Below, one piece after another: positions 30,880-41,214 of a DNA stretch of 64,000 nucleotides. The notes beneath the pieces are model-generated. The model worked only from the letters and a program-made list of their open reading frames with translations. It had not been told where the DNA came from and searched no databases. Numbering within the stretch: position 1 is the stretch's first letter; each line of letters begins with the position of its first letter. Made by a program: the position numbers and the translations under genes. Source of the DNA: Selaginella moellendorffii. Taxonomy: Eukaryota; Streptophyta; Lycopodiopsida; Selaginellales; Selaginellaceae. The stretch spans positions 469,469 through 533,468 of the forward strand of contig NW_003314285.1 in assembly GCF_000143415.4 (NCBI RefSeq), written 5' to 3'.

Positions 30880-33800
30880 AGAAACACCCGGTAATATATA
30901 AATGGACATAGGACAGAGTTTTTTGAATGTTACATACATAGGTTATGAATGGATTTTGTAAGTTTGACTAAATCCTTATTGGCAGATTATAATTTATTAT
31001 TCAATATAACATAATAATTTTCCTAATGAGTTGCATTTTTACATAACATAAGTTGTGTTCTATAAAAGTGCAATCTATCATAGTAAAAAAACTACTATGA
31101 GTAATAATCAAATGAGGATTCGGTTAAATTTATAAAAGTCAAACATGCGGTCCTATCCATAAAGCACAAATAAGACACTCAAAGTTGTTTGACATAAGCA
31201 AACGTATATACCTGGAATTTTCTTGAATATTCTCTAAACATGTTTTAGTATATTCTAGTTTACTCTACTATCTAATGGTTGATATTCAATAAGATTACTC
31301 TTGTGTTTATAAAATATAAACATGTTTATAATTATAAACTTCCATATTATCAATTGGATAATAAATATAAATAACACTACTATTAAGCAAATCAAGCATT
31401 ACTACATGTAAGATGTAACAAATTATTTATTACTTAATTAATTTTATTTAGATGGCTTATAATATTAATTCATTAACAAACTAAGTATATTGAGACATGG
31501 TTTCCTTCTTATGGTTATTTATTTAGATTAATCTTGTATTTATAATTTATAACTATGTTATAAGCTTTCCTAAATATTTCTAAATGTTTAATAATAATAA
31601 GATGAATACTGTATTTATATATTATAAACATAGTTATAAACTTTTGATTGATCAACAAAAAATAACACTAATATTAAATAAACTTAGCATTATTGCATGC
31701 AATGTGCAACAAATTATTATATTACACTATGAAAAAATAATATAAATGCCCATTACAAAGCTACAAAGTCATATAATTGCTTATAGATTTTGTTAAGGAC
31801 TGATAACACTTGCTTCACTCGATGATGATTTAATAATGATAAACTTACTTTACCGGATGGTGTTGTGGAGGATTGTGTTATTAGGCTTGCATGGTTTTTC
31901 CATGTTGACATATTAATTATACCTTTATTAATATCATTTAGTTGTGTTTAGTCTGTGATATTGGATTTCATTAAATCTTGGACGTAGTGAATCAATATAT
32001 TATTTTAAAATTGAATATTGTTGAAGGATTGATCTCAGATACTGACTAAAATATCTTTGACTTAAGTTAGCTTGGTTGCTAAAGAGCTTTAAATGATGAT
32101 TCACTTTTGTTTTTTTTTTAGCTTTGTTTTAATGTTGATGTTATTAAAGTGATGCATTGTTGTTGATAATATTGATATTAAGATTTGAGTGAGATGAGAT
32201 GTCCTTTTGTATGATTAATATTGAGTTTCATTAGTTTTGATATAAATAATGTTGATGATTTGGTTGTAGCTTTATATTATTAGCATTTATGCATTTGCTA
32301 GTTAGTAACTATATTAGCATTTAAACAAGCTGAGTGACAAGTGGAGTTAATTGTATTCTAAATGAGATTTTTTAGTAGGGGTTGAGTTTTGAGCTTTTTC
32401 TTGAAAAGTGATTCAGTTGAGAACTATACTAGTTTTACGAGAAGAAGAATTAATGATTGATATTAGAATATTTAAATCCTTATTGAATTTGAGTTAGAAT
32501 ATATCAATCATTGATGATTCTTTTTGTGCTTATTATGAAATGAGTTACATCTTGCTATAGATGGATTCATGAAGGATCGTTTGGTAATCATTTGTTGAAT
32601 ATAACTTTAATATGCTTGGTTTTTGGATTGATACAAACATGCTCTTCATTAACTTTGGCATTATAAAATTTGGCTTATGGATGTGTTAAGGAGGATATTG
32701 TGGGTTGTACCATGATTTCTTCTTTATCATTAAAGTTAGTTTATGTGAAACTCATGATCATTATTAAGCAAAACTTAATTTTTGATTTCTTGAGTTTTCA
32801 TGCTTGTGATCCATTTGTTGTAAAGGAAGGCATTTGGCTCATTAGCTTTAATATTAGCTTCAATATTGACATTCAAATTTGACTTTACATATAGCAATCA
32901 TTAGTGATAATTGACTATCATCTAGGATAGTTTATCAAAACTTTTGCTTGATTATTATTAATCTAGAATGATTTGTTGTTTATCAGGATCGTGGATTTTT
33001 TCTTCAATGATGATTATGATAGGATGATTGATGATCTTTCATAATAATTATTCTCTTTAATTGATTTTGGCTTTTCGTATTATTACATATTCTTTTGTGG
33101 TTTGCTCTACATTGGTCTCTTAAGTTTGAGATGTCGGTAGGATAATGCTAACACTTAATTAAGCAACTTAAGTTTCTTAGTATTATTGACTGGAATCTAT
33201 TTAGATTAGGAATCTTTCTTTATTGCCATGACGGTAGGAGCTCGGTATTGTTAGACACTTTATTAGTCAGTTGAGAAACTAATCATCATATGTGTATTTA
33301 GATCAAAAAGGCACTAAGGAAGAAAATCCTAAGTTGTCATTTAGTCAAACATATTTGACATGGTCATGAGAAACTCATGTTGTTGGCTTGCACTTGCTAG
33401 TATTGGGAACCCTTACAATATTGAGTTTGGTCCCTCATTATTCATTAAATGATAGTTTACCATGTCTGCCAAACATCTTCGCTATCATGCCTTTTGTGTT
33501 AGTCTTATTTCAGTTTTAAATGCTATTTATAAAAAATGTCTAGATTTGCTCATTTGGCATATCTACGGAATGTAGAAATTTTTTTGAACACAATGGTGTT
33601 CATCCCATATTCAAATTCACAATCTAAAAACATTTCATATTTAGTAAGTTTTAAGTTTATCTTAAAGATTAATTCTTGGTATTAATGGTTGCTAAAGGTG
33701 AAAGCCCAAAGTATAGATTCCTTAGGGGGGTGGAACGTTCCAAATGTATAATAGGAATAATGGGTAGGTTGGGCATAGTTGATAAACTTGAGATATAGTT

Positions 33801-34990
33801 TAATTTCCGTTTGCATGCCTCTCTTTATTTTGCATCTGGCTTGGGTCTAAGCCCAAGTTCCACACTATGCTAGTTAGTGGAGTACCCATATCCTTGCATT
33901 ATGCCACTGATATGTTAAAATAGCACTATACTTTGTTTAGCTTTATTTTACGTGTTAGTTTTAGCATTGGGATATTAAATATTTTAGGACTGTTCCAAGT
34001 CATTCCGTACTCTTGTCCCTTTACTCCTTGGGCTGTACATTTGGGAATTATTCTGTGCTCTAGTTCCGTCACTCTTTGGCTCCATGCTTAAGAGTTTGAC
34101 TTCGTTCTTTTGTTTATTAGCCCAAAGCTCTAAAATTTAAGTTCCACTCCATTATTCTTGGTGACATGTGGCATTATATAACATGTGGTATATTGGCATA
34201 TGAAGGGTTTAAGTTTTGCTTCGTGGTTATCTTATAATAAATTACTATAAAATAAAGGGTAAAAACCATATGCATTACACCCTCCTACTATAAACTTGGT
34301 AATTTAACTTAAAAAGTACCTTACAAATTAAAATTTAATTATGTTTAATAAACAGTTGCCAACCATTGTGGCTTGGGAGTCCTCTTGGCCATGGCTATGA
34401 CCAACCCTTCTGGGTGTGGTTGTGGCTGTGGCTAGCCCAATAGCCTAGTTGTGGTTGTGGCAAGCTCTCATATGGTTTTGGTTTTAGTTGTGGCTGAGGC
34501 TAAGTTGTGGGGCATGTAAGTTTTACTATTACTTAAAAATGTATATAGTTATATAAGAAAGGTATGATATCCTAATCCTAATGTTTTAATCACTTACAAA
34601 AATGTAGTTGTTATTGTCAATCTTTTTAGCAAGCTTTGCTACATTTAGAAGACTCATACTTGATAAGGTTGGTATATCATGTCAAGAGCTGGAACTTGGA
34701 TTGCAACTAATCTCTCCATAAAGCAGACCAAGAGCCACTAACACATATAGATTACATTTTTTACAGATCATAAGGCTCAAGTTTCTCAAAGGATTATCAG
34801 CCTTGACAGCTTTTTTTGGAGGCTGTCCAGAATATTTGGAGAATGGATATCAGTTTGCAACCAAATGAAACTCTTGTTTTGTTAATACTCTATTTCCTTA
34901 GAGATAGTTTTCCAAAAGCTGTGAAACTACTTGAAAGTAAAGGCCTTGCAATCTATAAGAAGCAGAAAGAAAAATTAAAAAAGATGAATG
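30880..34990. other. AT-rich tract without genes
   Basis: About 4.1 kb of strongly AT-rich DNA. Frames are short and none shows a domain or splice structure. Bases about 31300-31435 and about 31585-31730 are diverged direct repeats (shared blocks include ATTATAAAC, AAATAACACTA, TTAAGCAAA or TTAAATAAA, and CATGTAA/GCAATGTGCAACAAATTAT). At about 34350-34520 a degenerate TGTGGC/TGTGGT repeat occurs. The tract may be an old transposon remnant; no reverse transcriptase, transposase or LTR could be recognised. Confidence 0.6.
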
Positions 34991-34997
34991 AGAAATG

Positions 34998-35405
34998 TAA
35001 TGTCGTAGTATAGTGGTGAGTATTTCCGCCTGTCATGTAGATGACCCACGGCAACAACGATCCTCTCATTTTCTATCCCAATGTTTGGAGTGCCTTGATC
35101 TTAAATCCATGTCACTGTGATCCATCTCTTTGGGAAGGAGCAGAATGATATTTTTCTTGCAAACAAGCTCAATCAAGATATATGGCAAGTGTGGTGGTGC
35201 TGCAGAGGCTTTTGATGGGATGAGCAATAGGGACTTGTTTTCTTGGGAGATCATGCTTGCAGCTTACTCTTGCTCAGTTCCATGCCACCACCGAGATATT
35301 TGGTAAAATGCCTCACAAAACTCTGGTGGCGTGGTAGATCATCCTGTTGCAATTGGGTAACGTTTAAGAAGATTTTGAGAGGATGCTGCAGTAGACTCTA
35401 TAATC
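34998..35405 (+). pseudogene. tRNA-Asp / PPR 5'-end fragment, copy 2
   Basis: About 35001-35058 is a shortened tRNA-Asp (TGTCGTAGTATAGTGG, TTCCGCCTGTCATG) lacking a proper T-arm. It runs into text matching the PPR gene at 38.2-40.6 kb: TGCCTTGATCT, GATCCATCTCTTTGGGAAGG, AAGTGTGGTGGTGCTGCAGA, GGGATGAGCAATAGGGACTT and ATGCCTCACAAAACTCTGGT. Several deletions and stops break the frame. Confidence 0.8.
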
Positions 35406-35445
35406 TCTTGGAACTCATGTTTACTACATATGCCCCGTCAGGCTA

Positions 35446-35742
35446 TTAGCTATTACTGATGGAATCGCCGGCGTCGTAAGGATCAGTGATCTCCAAGGCG
35501 ATGACTCTCCCAGTCTCGTTGTTACACTTCAGAGTTGGCCATGAACAGCATTGTTCACCCCAGGCCTTAAGCCTCCCAGAGCTGAGAGTGATAGTGGCTT
35601 TCAAGTCGAGCAAGGCCTTGAGGTCGTCCTTGTGGCACGAAGCATTCAAAGCCTTGTTGGATCGATCTGTTGCTGAAGCCATTGACGAAGCACAAATCAG
35701 CACTAACAAGAAGAGAGTTGAAAGAGAAGAGCGATTTTCCAT
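35446..35742 (-). pseudogene. Solo N-terminal cap of an LRR receptor-like protein
   Basis: A frame of 98 residues with signal peptide (ending near SMASA) and the plant LRRNT domain: HKDDLKALLDLKATI, RLKAWGEQCCSWPTLKCNN and TGRVIALEI. Real receptor-like proteins continue with LRR repeats; here the frame stops after DPYDAGDSISNS. It is either a truncated remnant or a small secreted LRRNT protein. Full LRR text does not follow on either side. Confidence 0.6.
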
Positions 35743-35923
35743 CGTAGCTTATGCCTTATGCCTCAAATTCTGATGACTTATACGCCAAAAGTGTCCATAG
35801 TGATAAGTGACAAATGAGTAGCCATTACGCTATAGACAAAAATTATTTACCAGATGAAAAGCTGCCGGCCGTGACCCTGCAAGCAAGAAAAAAAAACAAA
35901 CTTGTAGAGGATTAGAAAAGACC

Positions 35924-36354
35924 TTACCAGCAATCGCCACACGAACATATTCCATTTCGCGGCTGTCTTTGACGATCTCTGCTGCTCCAGCTTAGAGGAG
36001 AGTTCAAGAGAGCACAGGCCACCGCAAACTTTTCCGGGCACCACTTCATCACCTGCTCAAATTGTTTCTTCCACTCCAGCATGAGCTCAACAGAACCGTG
36101 TAAATCACCACGCATGGCTTCATGCAAGTGTAATGCCTGCGATGCCAAAACTCTGAGTTCATTCTCCGGAAGTAACTCTTAACGAGGCCGCATGGCTGCA
36201 CGCGAAGAACCGAGAGAAAGGTGACCGTTTGCAGCTTGTCCTCTTGCATTTTTCTCGAACAGATGAGACACCCGGTTATCGCCCTGACAACTGTAACCAT
36301 CGATTGCAGAGCTCCAAGTAACGATCCTTCTCCGCATCGACCATGCTGCGACAT
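35924..36354 (-). pseudogene. Unidentified gene fragment, frame broken
   Basis: Two minus-strand frames follow each other with a shift near 36170: the first from MSQHGRCGEGSLLGALQSM to about VQPCGL, the second around LPENELRVLASQALHLHEAM through QFEQVMKWCPEKFAVACALL. The composition looks coding and helical but I recognise no family. The frameshift suggests a remnant. It lies among other gene fragments. Confidence 0.3.
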
Positions 36355-36397
36355 GGTCTCTTCAGAAATCTTCCCTGCATTGGGCTTCAGGCAATGT

Positions 36398-36655
36398 CAA
36401 TGTCGTTGTATTATAGTGGTGAGCATTTCCGCCTGTCATGTTTCGATCCCTGGTCCTAGCTAGTGCTTTCTTGATCTGGTCCAGTCTTGCAAATCGCTCC
36501 CCGGGGCGATTCCACTGCGATCCATCTTTTCGGGAATCGCAAGTGTGGCGGTGCTGCCGAGGCCGGTATTTTATGGGATGCTCGCTCACGGTTTGAGCGT
36601 CGAAGAGGCAGCGTCGGCATTCAGCGACATGCCCGAGCGCGATCTCTTCTGAATA
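36398..36655 (+). pseudogene. tRNA-Asp / PPR fragment, copy 3
   Basis: About 36401-36455 holds a shortened tRNA-Asp (TGTCGTTGTATTATAGTGG, TTCCGCCTGTCATG, TTCGATCCCTGG). It continues into PPR gene text: TTGATCTGGTCCAGTCTTGC, TCGCAAGTGTGGCGGTGC, then jumps to a distant part of the gene (GCTCACGGTTTGAGCGTCG, GACATGCCCGAGCGCGATC). The internal jump shows a deletion of several hundred bases. Confidence 0.8.
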
Positions 36656-36659
36656 CACA

Positions 36660-37095
36660 CCTGGTGCGTTCTACGTACCAGATGAAGATTTTCGACTCTC
36701 TTTCAGCCTGACTGCTCCAATGAAGGCGACGCCCGCGAGCCCTTTTTCTTCGAAAGCATGCAGAGGTATGTTGTTGGAGAGGGGTATGGCGGAGAGGGCG
36801 CCTAGAGGACCTCTATCTCAGGCTAGCAAAGCTGGAGTAGCAAGAAGAAGAAGATCACTCTCTGGATGGAGGGAGAGAGTGATCTGGTACCAATGAATCC
36901 GGATCTGTGGAAGGGCAAGCCGGCGCAGCTGCTGCTCAAGATTCTTGCCGGGATGAGAGTGATGAGAGGCTGGAGTCTATATGGATGATGTTGCCATCCA
37001 AGTTCCAGCGCCAGCGCTTGCCATCATCATCGCGCATCCTGTCCGGGAGCTTGAGGACGCGGTTCTCGCCGTGGGCTGGAAGCTCGACAGTGCTC
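36660..37095. other. Intergenic, possible gene debris
   Basis: No gene called. The minus strand stays open from about 37095 to 36936 with coding-like text (around KLPDRMRDDDGKRWRWNLDG) that may be debris of a gene; no family recognised. Confidence 0.3.
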
Positions 37096-37099
37096 ACCA

Positions 37100-37200
37100 C
37101 TTTGATGATCTTGGAGACGATTTTCTCCATTGTTCGTGACGACCAGTAGTCGAAATGCTGGCTTCGAAAAGAGGACAGTAGTAATGTAGAGACATCTGGT
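37100..37200 (+). pseudogene. Fragment of the VMA12-like gene (last exon)
   Basis: Plus text GATGATCTTGGAGACG, TCTCCATTGTTCGTGACGAC and GCTTCGAAAAGAGGACAGTAG matches the last exon of the minus-strand VMA12-like gene at 43841-44002. The frame here reads MILETIFSIVRDDQ and then stops. It is the outer edge of the left arm of the inverted duplication. Confidence 0.8.
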
Positions 37201-37449
37201 CGCGCATGAAGTTTCAAGCTGGTGGATGGATAACTCCATCCAAGCTTGTCGAAAGAACACATACTTAGAAGTTGAATAAATCCAAAAAACGCTATGGAAG
37301 AGTCGAATGTTTCCCGGATGGATGGATATGCGGCAATGGTTCGAAGAAGATCAAACAAATATGGACGCTTTACTCGAGGCTGGCCCTTGCATAGAGCGTC
37401 AACGTTGGAGACCATAGATTCACGCGGTATTGCCAGCAATTTTCTCCGG

Positions 37450-37457
37450 TATAAAAG
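37450..37457 (+). promoter_or_regulatory. TATA box of germin-like gene 1
   Basis: TATAAAAG within CTCCGGTATAAAAGCCAGG, 76 bases upstream of the start codon. The same block, CTCCGGTATAAAACCCGGG, precedes the second germin-like gene. Confidence 0.7.
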
Positions 37458-37532
37458 CCAGGTGAATTCCATCTTGTGAGAGTATCAGTCGCTTCAAGCT
37501 CTTTAGTGTTCTTGTCTGAGTTAAGTAGTATC

Positions 37533-38147
37533 ATGTCGACGGCTAGTATCTTCTTCTTCTTGTTAGCTCTTGTTGCGGTGGGAGTTTTTGCCTCCGATCC
37601 GGAGCTTGTCTCGGATTACGCTGCTGCTCCCGCCGCCACCAACGCGAGCTTCTTCACTTTCACTGGCTTTCGCAGCGATGTCACGGCTCCAGCGGGAACT
37701 TTCCTGGTGAAGAAGGCATCGCTCGCGGAATTCCCTGGTCTGAATGGCCTCGGCGTCTCCATGGCCAAGCTCTCCTACCAGCCAGGCACGACCAATCCCC
37801 CGCACATCCATCCCCGGGCCGCGGAGCTCCTCTTCGTCTTACAGGGCTCGCTCAGCGTCGGCCTGGTGGACACCACCAACAAGCTCTTCGTCCAGAAGCT
37901 CGAGATGGGCGATATGTTCGTGTTTCCAAAGGGTCTCGTCCACTTCCAATTCAACGATGGACAGCACGAGGCCAAGGCCATCTCGGCCTTCGGGAGCTCC
38001 AGTGCCGGCACCGTTTCCCTCCCCGTCACCCTCTTTGGGTCTGGAATTGACGATCAAATCCTCAGCAAGGCTTTCAAGGTGAGCACGGACACTGTCAAGA
38101 CTCTCAAAAACGCTCTCGCAGTGAAGAAAACTGCGAGGAAGCTTTGA
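37533..38147 (+). CDS. Germin-like protein 1
   Basis: Intronless, 204 residues from MSTASIFFF. A signal peptide (to about FASD) is followed by a cupin. Germin box 1 is HIHPRAAELLFVLQG with both His and the Glu metal ligands; box 2 is GDMFVFPKGLVHFQFN with the third His and the Asn. Germins are secreted, oligomeric, Mn-binding wall proteins, some with oxalate oxidase or superoxide dismutase activity. Unlike typical seed-plant germins, no Cys occurs in the mature protein, so the usual N-terminal disulfide is absent. It is about 93-95% identical to the minus-strand copy at 42761, with which it forms an inverted pair. The convergent PPR gene ends 85 bases downstream. Confidence 0.92.
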   Translation: MSTASIFFFLLALVAVGVFASDPELVSDYAAAPAATNASFFTFTGFRSDVTAPAGTFLVKKASLAEFPGLNGLGVSMAKLSYQPGTTNPPHIHPRAAELLFVLQGSLSVGLVDTTNKLFVQKLEMGDMFVFPKGLVHFQFNDGQHEAKAISAFGSSSAGTVSLPVTLFGSGIDDQILSKAFKVSTDTVKTLKNALAVKKTARKL

Positions 38148-38231
38148 TTCTTTCAATGTTTTTAAAATTGATAACGTGGGTCCAACTCTACCGTCGATCC
38201 CATTTAATTCCTTGAGCATTTTCCTCTCGGT

Positions 38232-40646
38232 TTAAATGCTGACCGTCAGATTTTTCCACGCAAGCATGTAGAAGGCGGGATCGCTCTTCTTGGCCATAGC
38301 CATTCCAGCGACCCTCCGCCCTCGCTTGGCATCGCTCTGGGTCGCGCAAGCTCCGAGATATGCTTTCCAGAACACCGAATTTTTCTCACAAGCCACGGCT
38401 TTGATGAATCGTTCCACGGTTTCCAGAGATCCGGCTCTTCCCAGGAGATCTGCGAGGCATCCATACTGTTCTTGCCTTGGATTGATCCCATGATCTAGGA
38501 CGAATTCCCCGAAGTACCTGTGTCCTAGCTCCACAAACCCAACATGACAGCACGCCGAAAGAATGCCCAAGAGTGTGAGCTCGTTTGGTTTGATTCCTTC
38601 CAGCTGCATCTCCTTGTGCAACTCGAGCGCCTCTTGGCTATACCCGTGTTGGGCATATGCTTGGATCATGCAGTTCCAGGATACCACATCTTTACTCGAG
38701 CTCAACGACTTGAAAGCTTGTCTTGCGAGAGGGATGCTTCCACAGGTGGAATACATTTTGATCACTGTGTTGCAAACGTGTGCACTGGAATCAAACCCAT
38801 TATCAAGAGCACTTGCGTGAATCTGCTTTCCCTGCGCTAGATCCATTCTCGAATTGCAAACTTGGAGAGCAGAAACAAAAGTTGTCTCGCTTGGCTGCAA
38901 GCCTTCCATGTAGAGCATTTGGAAGATCGGTTTTGGGAAGAAAGAAACCATGAGATTGTAAGTGTCTAGAGCAATCTCAGGCATGCCTTGGAAGAGTTTC
39001 CATGCCTCTTCAAACTTTTGGTTCTCGGCATACGCAGCTAGCAAGGTGTTCCAGGAGATCAAGTCCCGCTCAGGCATTGCTTGGCTGAGAATTTTACGAG
39101 ACAAGGCATCGACATCTCGGGAAAGTGAGACCAGGAGGAGATTCAACGAGAGCATGCTATGCTCCGGCATTTGATCAAACAGCCCAGTCGCATCGGTGTA
39201 AAGCTCGCTTCGAGCGTAAGCTCCGAGCATAGAATTCCAGGACACTAGATTCCTGTGCGGCATTTCGTCAAACACGCACTTGGCCTCTTCCACACGCCCA
39301 TGCTGGGACAACATCGATACCATTCCATTGCAGCTAGCGAGATTATGCCGCAGCATCTTCTCTCGAAAAAGTTTCTGGGCTTCTCCAAGCTGGCCACAAC
39401 GAGCAAAGGCAGCCAACATCGAGTTCCATGAAACTATGTCTCTTTGCGGCATCGTATCAAACAAAACCTTGGCTTCGTCCAAATGCCCAGCCTGAGCATA
39501 AGCCGATATCATCGCGTTCCACGATATCAAGTCGCAGTGGTGGAGGCTTTCGAGGATACTCCGAGCTTCTGAGAGATGCCCGGAATGAGCATACGCCCCC
39601 AGCATTGTGTTGGAGCTCGGGATGTCTCGCCAAGGCATGGATTCAAAGAGAGACTTGGCCATTTGGAGATCATCCGCTTGGATGTAAGCACCGAGCATCG
39701 CGTTCCAGCAGATGCTATCCCGCTCGGGAAGCTCGATAAAGATGGAGCGCGCCTCGTCCAGAGAGCCCTCTTGCGAGAGCGCGGAGATGATCGCGGTGCA
39801 AGAGCACGCACTCCACTCGGGCATTGCGTAGAACACTCGCCTTGCATCGCCCACGCGGCCATTTCTCGCGAGCACCACTACCAGCGCTGTCCATGAGAAG
39901 AGATCGCGCTCGGGCATGGCGCTGAATGACGACGCTGCCTCTTCGACGCTCAAACCGTGAGCGAGCATTGTGTTCCATGATCTTATCTCTCGTTCTGGCA
40001 TTTCCAGAAAGACCATCTTGGCAGCGTTGGCTTCCCCGGCCCGGGTAAGCACGGCGAGGAGAGTGTTCCAGGAGATGAGATTGTGCAGTGGCATCAAATG
40101 GAACATCTCGTGTGCTCCCTCAACGTCGTCCATCTGCAAGTACACAGCCAGCATTGCATTGCAGGAAACAAGATTCTTCTCGGGTATCTTACCGAAGGTA
40201 ATTTGCGCTTCCTCCAGATACCCTGCCCGGGCATATGCAGTAAACATGGAGTTCCAAGAGACTAGATTCCACTGCGGCATCCTTTCAAAAGATGCTTCCA
40301 CTCGAGAAACGTTTCCCGAGGTCGCAGACAGCATGATGTTCCACGCCACCAGAGTTTTGTGAGGCATTGTCTCAAAGATCTCGGTGGCGGCATCGAGCTG
40401 ACGGTTCCGAGAATAAGCCGCAAGCATGATCTCCCAGGAAAACGAGTCCCTGTTGCTCATCCCGTCAAAAATCGCGCGTGCCTCCGCAGCACTGCCACAT
40501 TTCCCATACATCTCGATGAGCTTGTTCCCGAGAAACAAATCTAGCTCCTTCCCAAAGATATGGATCGCAGTGGCATGGATTTGGCGCGCGCAGGGGAGCG
40601 TTTTGCAAGACTGGACCAGATCAAGGCACTTGCTCCGAGTGAGCAT
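38232..40646 (-). CDS. PPR protein, PLS-type with short S repeats
   Basis: A single exon. The ATG at 40646 gives 804 residues starting MLTRSKCLDL. The frame is open upstream through the tRNA-Asp gene to a GTG, which is not a credible start. After an N-terminal region (DLFLGNKLIEMYGKCGS) about fifteen 31-residue repeats of the form NLVSWNSMLAAYARAGYLEE follow, then longer P/L/S repeats (around GIKPNELTLLGILSACCHVG) and an E-like end (SVFWKAYLGACATQSD). No DYW domain is present. Such proteins bind organellar RNA in a base-specific way and guide editing, cleavage or stabilisation. No clear transit peptide is visible at the chosen start. Confidence 0.85.
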   Translation of the reverse strand: MLTRSKCLDLVQSCKTLPCARQIHATAIHIFGKELDLFLGNKLIEMYGKCGSAAEARAIFDGMSNRDSFSWEIMLAAYSRNRQLDAATEIFETMPHKTLVAWNIMLSATSGNVSRVEASFERMPQWNLVSWNSMFTAYARAGYLEEAQITFGKIPEKNLVSCNAMLAVYLQMDDVEGAHEMFHLMPLHNLISWNTLLAVLTRAGEANAAKMVFLEMPEREIRSWNTMLAHGLSVEEAASSFSAMPERDLFSWTALVVVLARNGRVGDARRVFYAMPEWSACSCTAIISALSQEGSLDEARSIFIELPERDSICWNAMLGAYIQADDLQMAKSLFESMPWRDIPSSNTMLGAYAHSGHLSEARSILESLHHCDLISWNAMISAYAQAGHLDEAKVLFDTMPQRDIVSWNSMLAAFARCGQLGEAQKLFREKMLRHNLASCNGMVSMLSQHGRVEEAKCVFDEMPHRNLVSWNSMLGAYARSELYTDATGLFDQMPEHSMLSLNLLLVSLSRDVDALSRKILSQAMPERDLISWNTLLAAYAENQKFEEAWKLFQGMPEIALDTYNLMVSFFPKPIFQMLYMEGLQPSETTFVSALQVCNSRMDLAQGKQIHASALDNGFDSSAHVCNTVIKMYSTCGSIPLARQAFKSLSSSKDVVSWNCMIQAYAQHGYSQEALELHKEMQLEGIKPNELTLLGILSACCHVGFVELGHRYFGEFVLDHGINPRQEQYGCLADLLGRAGSLETVERFIKAVACEKNSVFWKAYLGACATQSDAKRGRRVAGMAMAKKSDPAFYMLAWKNLTVSI

Positions 40647-40681
40647 AACCCAAACATCACGAAATGAGACGTTCTTTTTTC

Positions 40682-40753
40682 CGCCGTTGCCGGGGATCGA
40701 ACCCGGGTCGTCCGCGTGACAGGCGGAAATACTCGCCACTATACTACAACGAC
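40682..40753 (-). tRNA. tRNA-Asp (GTC)
   Basis: A 72-base cloverleaf on the minus strand. The acceptor stem GTCGTTG pairs with CAACGGC (one G-T pair), the anticodon stem TCCGC/GCGGA is perfect around CTGTCAC with anticodon GTC, and the T-arm CCGGGTTCGATCCCCGG is complete. The D-arm TAGTATAGTGG is the usual plant tRNA-Asp form. No intron, discriminator G. Its 3' end lies only 35 bases upstream of the PPR start codon, same strand. Three degraded copies elsewhere in the window each remain joined to PPR 5' text. Confidence 0.92.
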
Positions 40754-40802
40754 ATCGACATTGCCTAAGCGTTTTTTTCTCCTTAAAGTAGTTTCAAGTA
40801 GC

Positions 40803-41210
40803 TTAGCTTCTGGTTTCACGGCTTTTGGAAAACCATCGGTGATACTTTGTGAGGAAATATTCACCAGACTCCAGACCCCGATCGATCCCGGAACTCGCGG
40901 AAGAATCGTTCAAGCTAGATCCGCGAGGCAACCATTTGAAACTGCTGCTGGCTGGTCTCGAGACCCTGACGCTGCCGAAGGAGATGTAGAGCACGGAATT
41001 TGGAGCATGCTTGTCGAGCCAGTCGAGTGATATGGATCTCAAGCTCGCCTCCAGGCGTGGAACTACGGACACGGACACAACCTTACTGTCGGAAACAACT
41101 TTCTCGAAGACTTGCAGCTCCAGCTCGTAGATCGAGTTTGCAAGGATCCACGAGAGCGAGAGACACTTCTCTACTCCCCTGTTTTTGTAGAAATCTCTGT
41201 GGTGGTTGGC
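40803..41210 (-). pseudogene. UDP-glycosyltransferase fragment
   Basis: The minus strand reads ILANSIYELELQVFEKVV and then SLDWLDKHAPNSVLYISFGS, which is the linker and first C-terminal strand of plant UGT family 1. After FGSV the frame shifts: the expected SQQQF.WVAS text occurs in another phase. The nucleotide-sugar PSPG box is absent and no N-terminal half is seen, so it is a remnant. Confidence 0.75.
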
Positions 41211-41214
41211 TCTA

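Noticed and set aside
30880-34990. Organelle DNA insertion as source of the AT-rich tract
   Set aside because: No organelle gene text was seen, and lycophyte organelle genomes of the Selaginella type are GC-rich.
36936-37472. 178-residue minus-strand frame upstream of germin-like gene 1
   Set aside because: It runs antisense through the VMA12 fragment and the germin promoter, and its parts are explained by the inverted duplication. No domain seen.
40647-40739. N-terminal extension of the PPR protein through the tRNA gene
   Set aside because: It starts at a GTG, not an ATG, and translates tRNA sequence. The frame being open is noted as a finding but not as protein.
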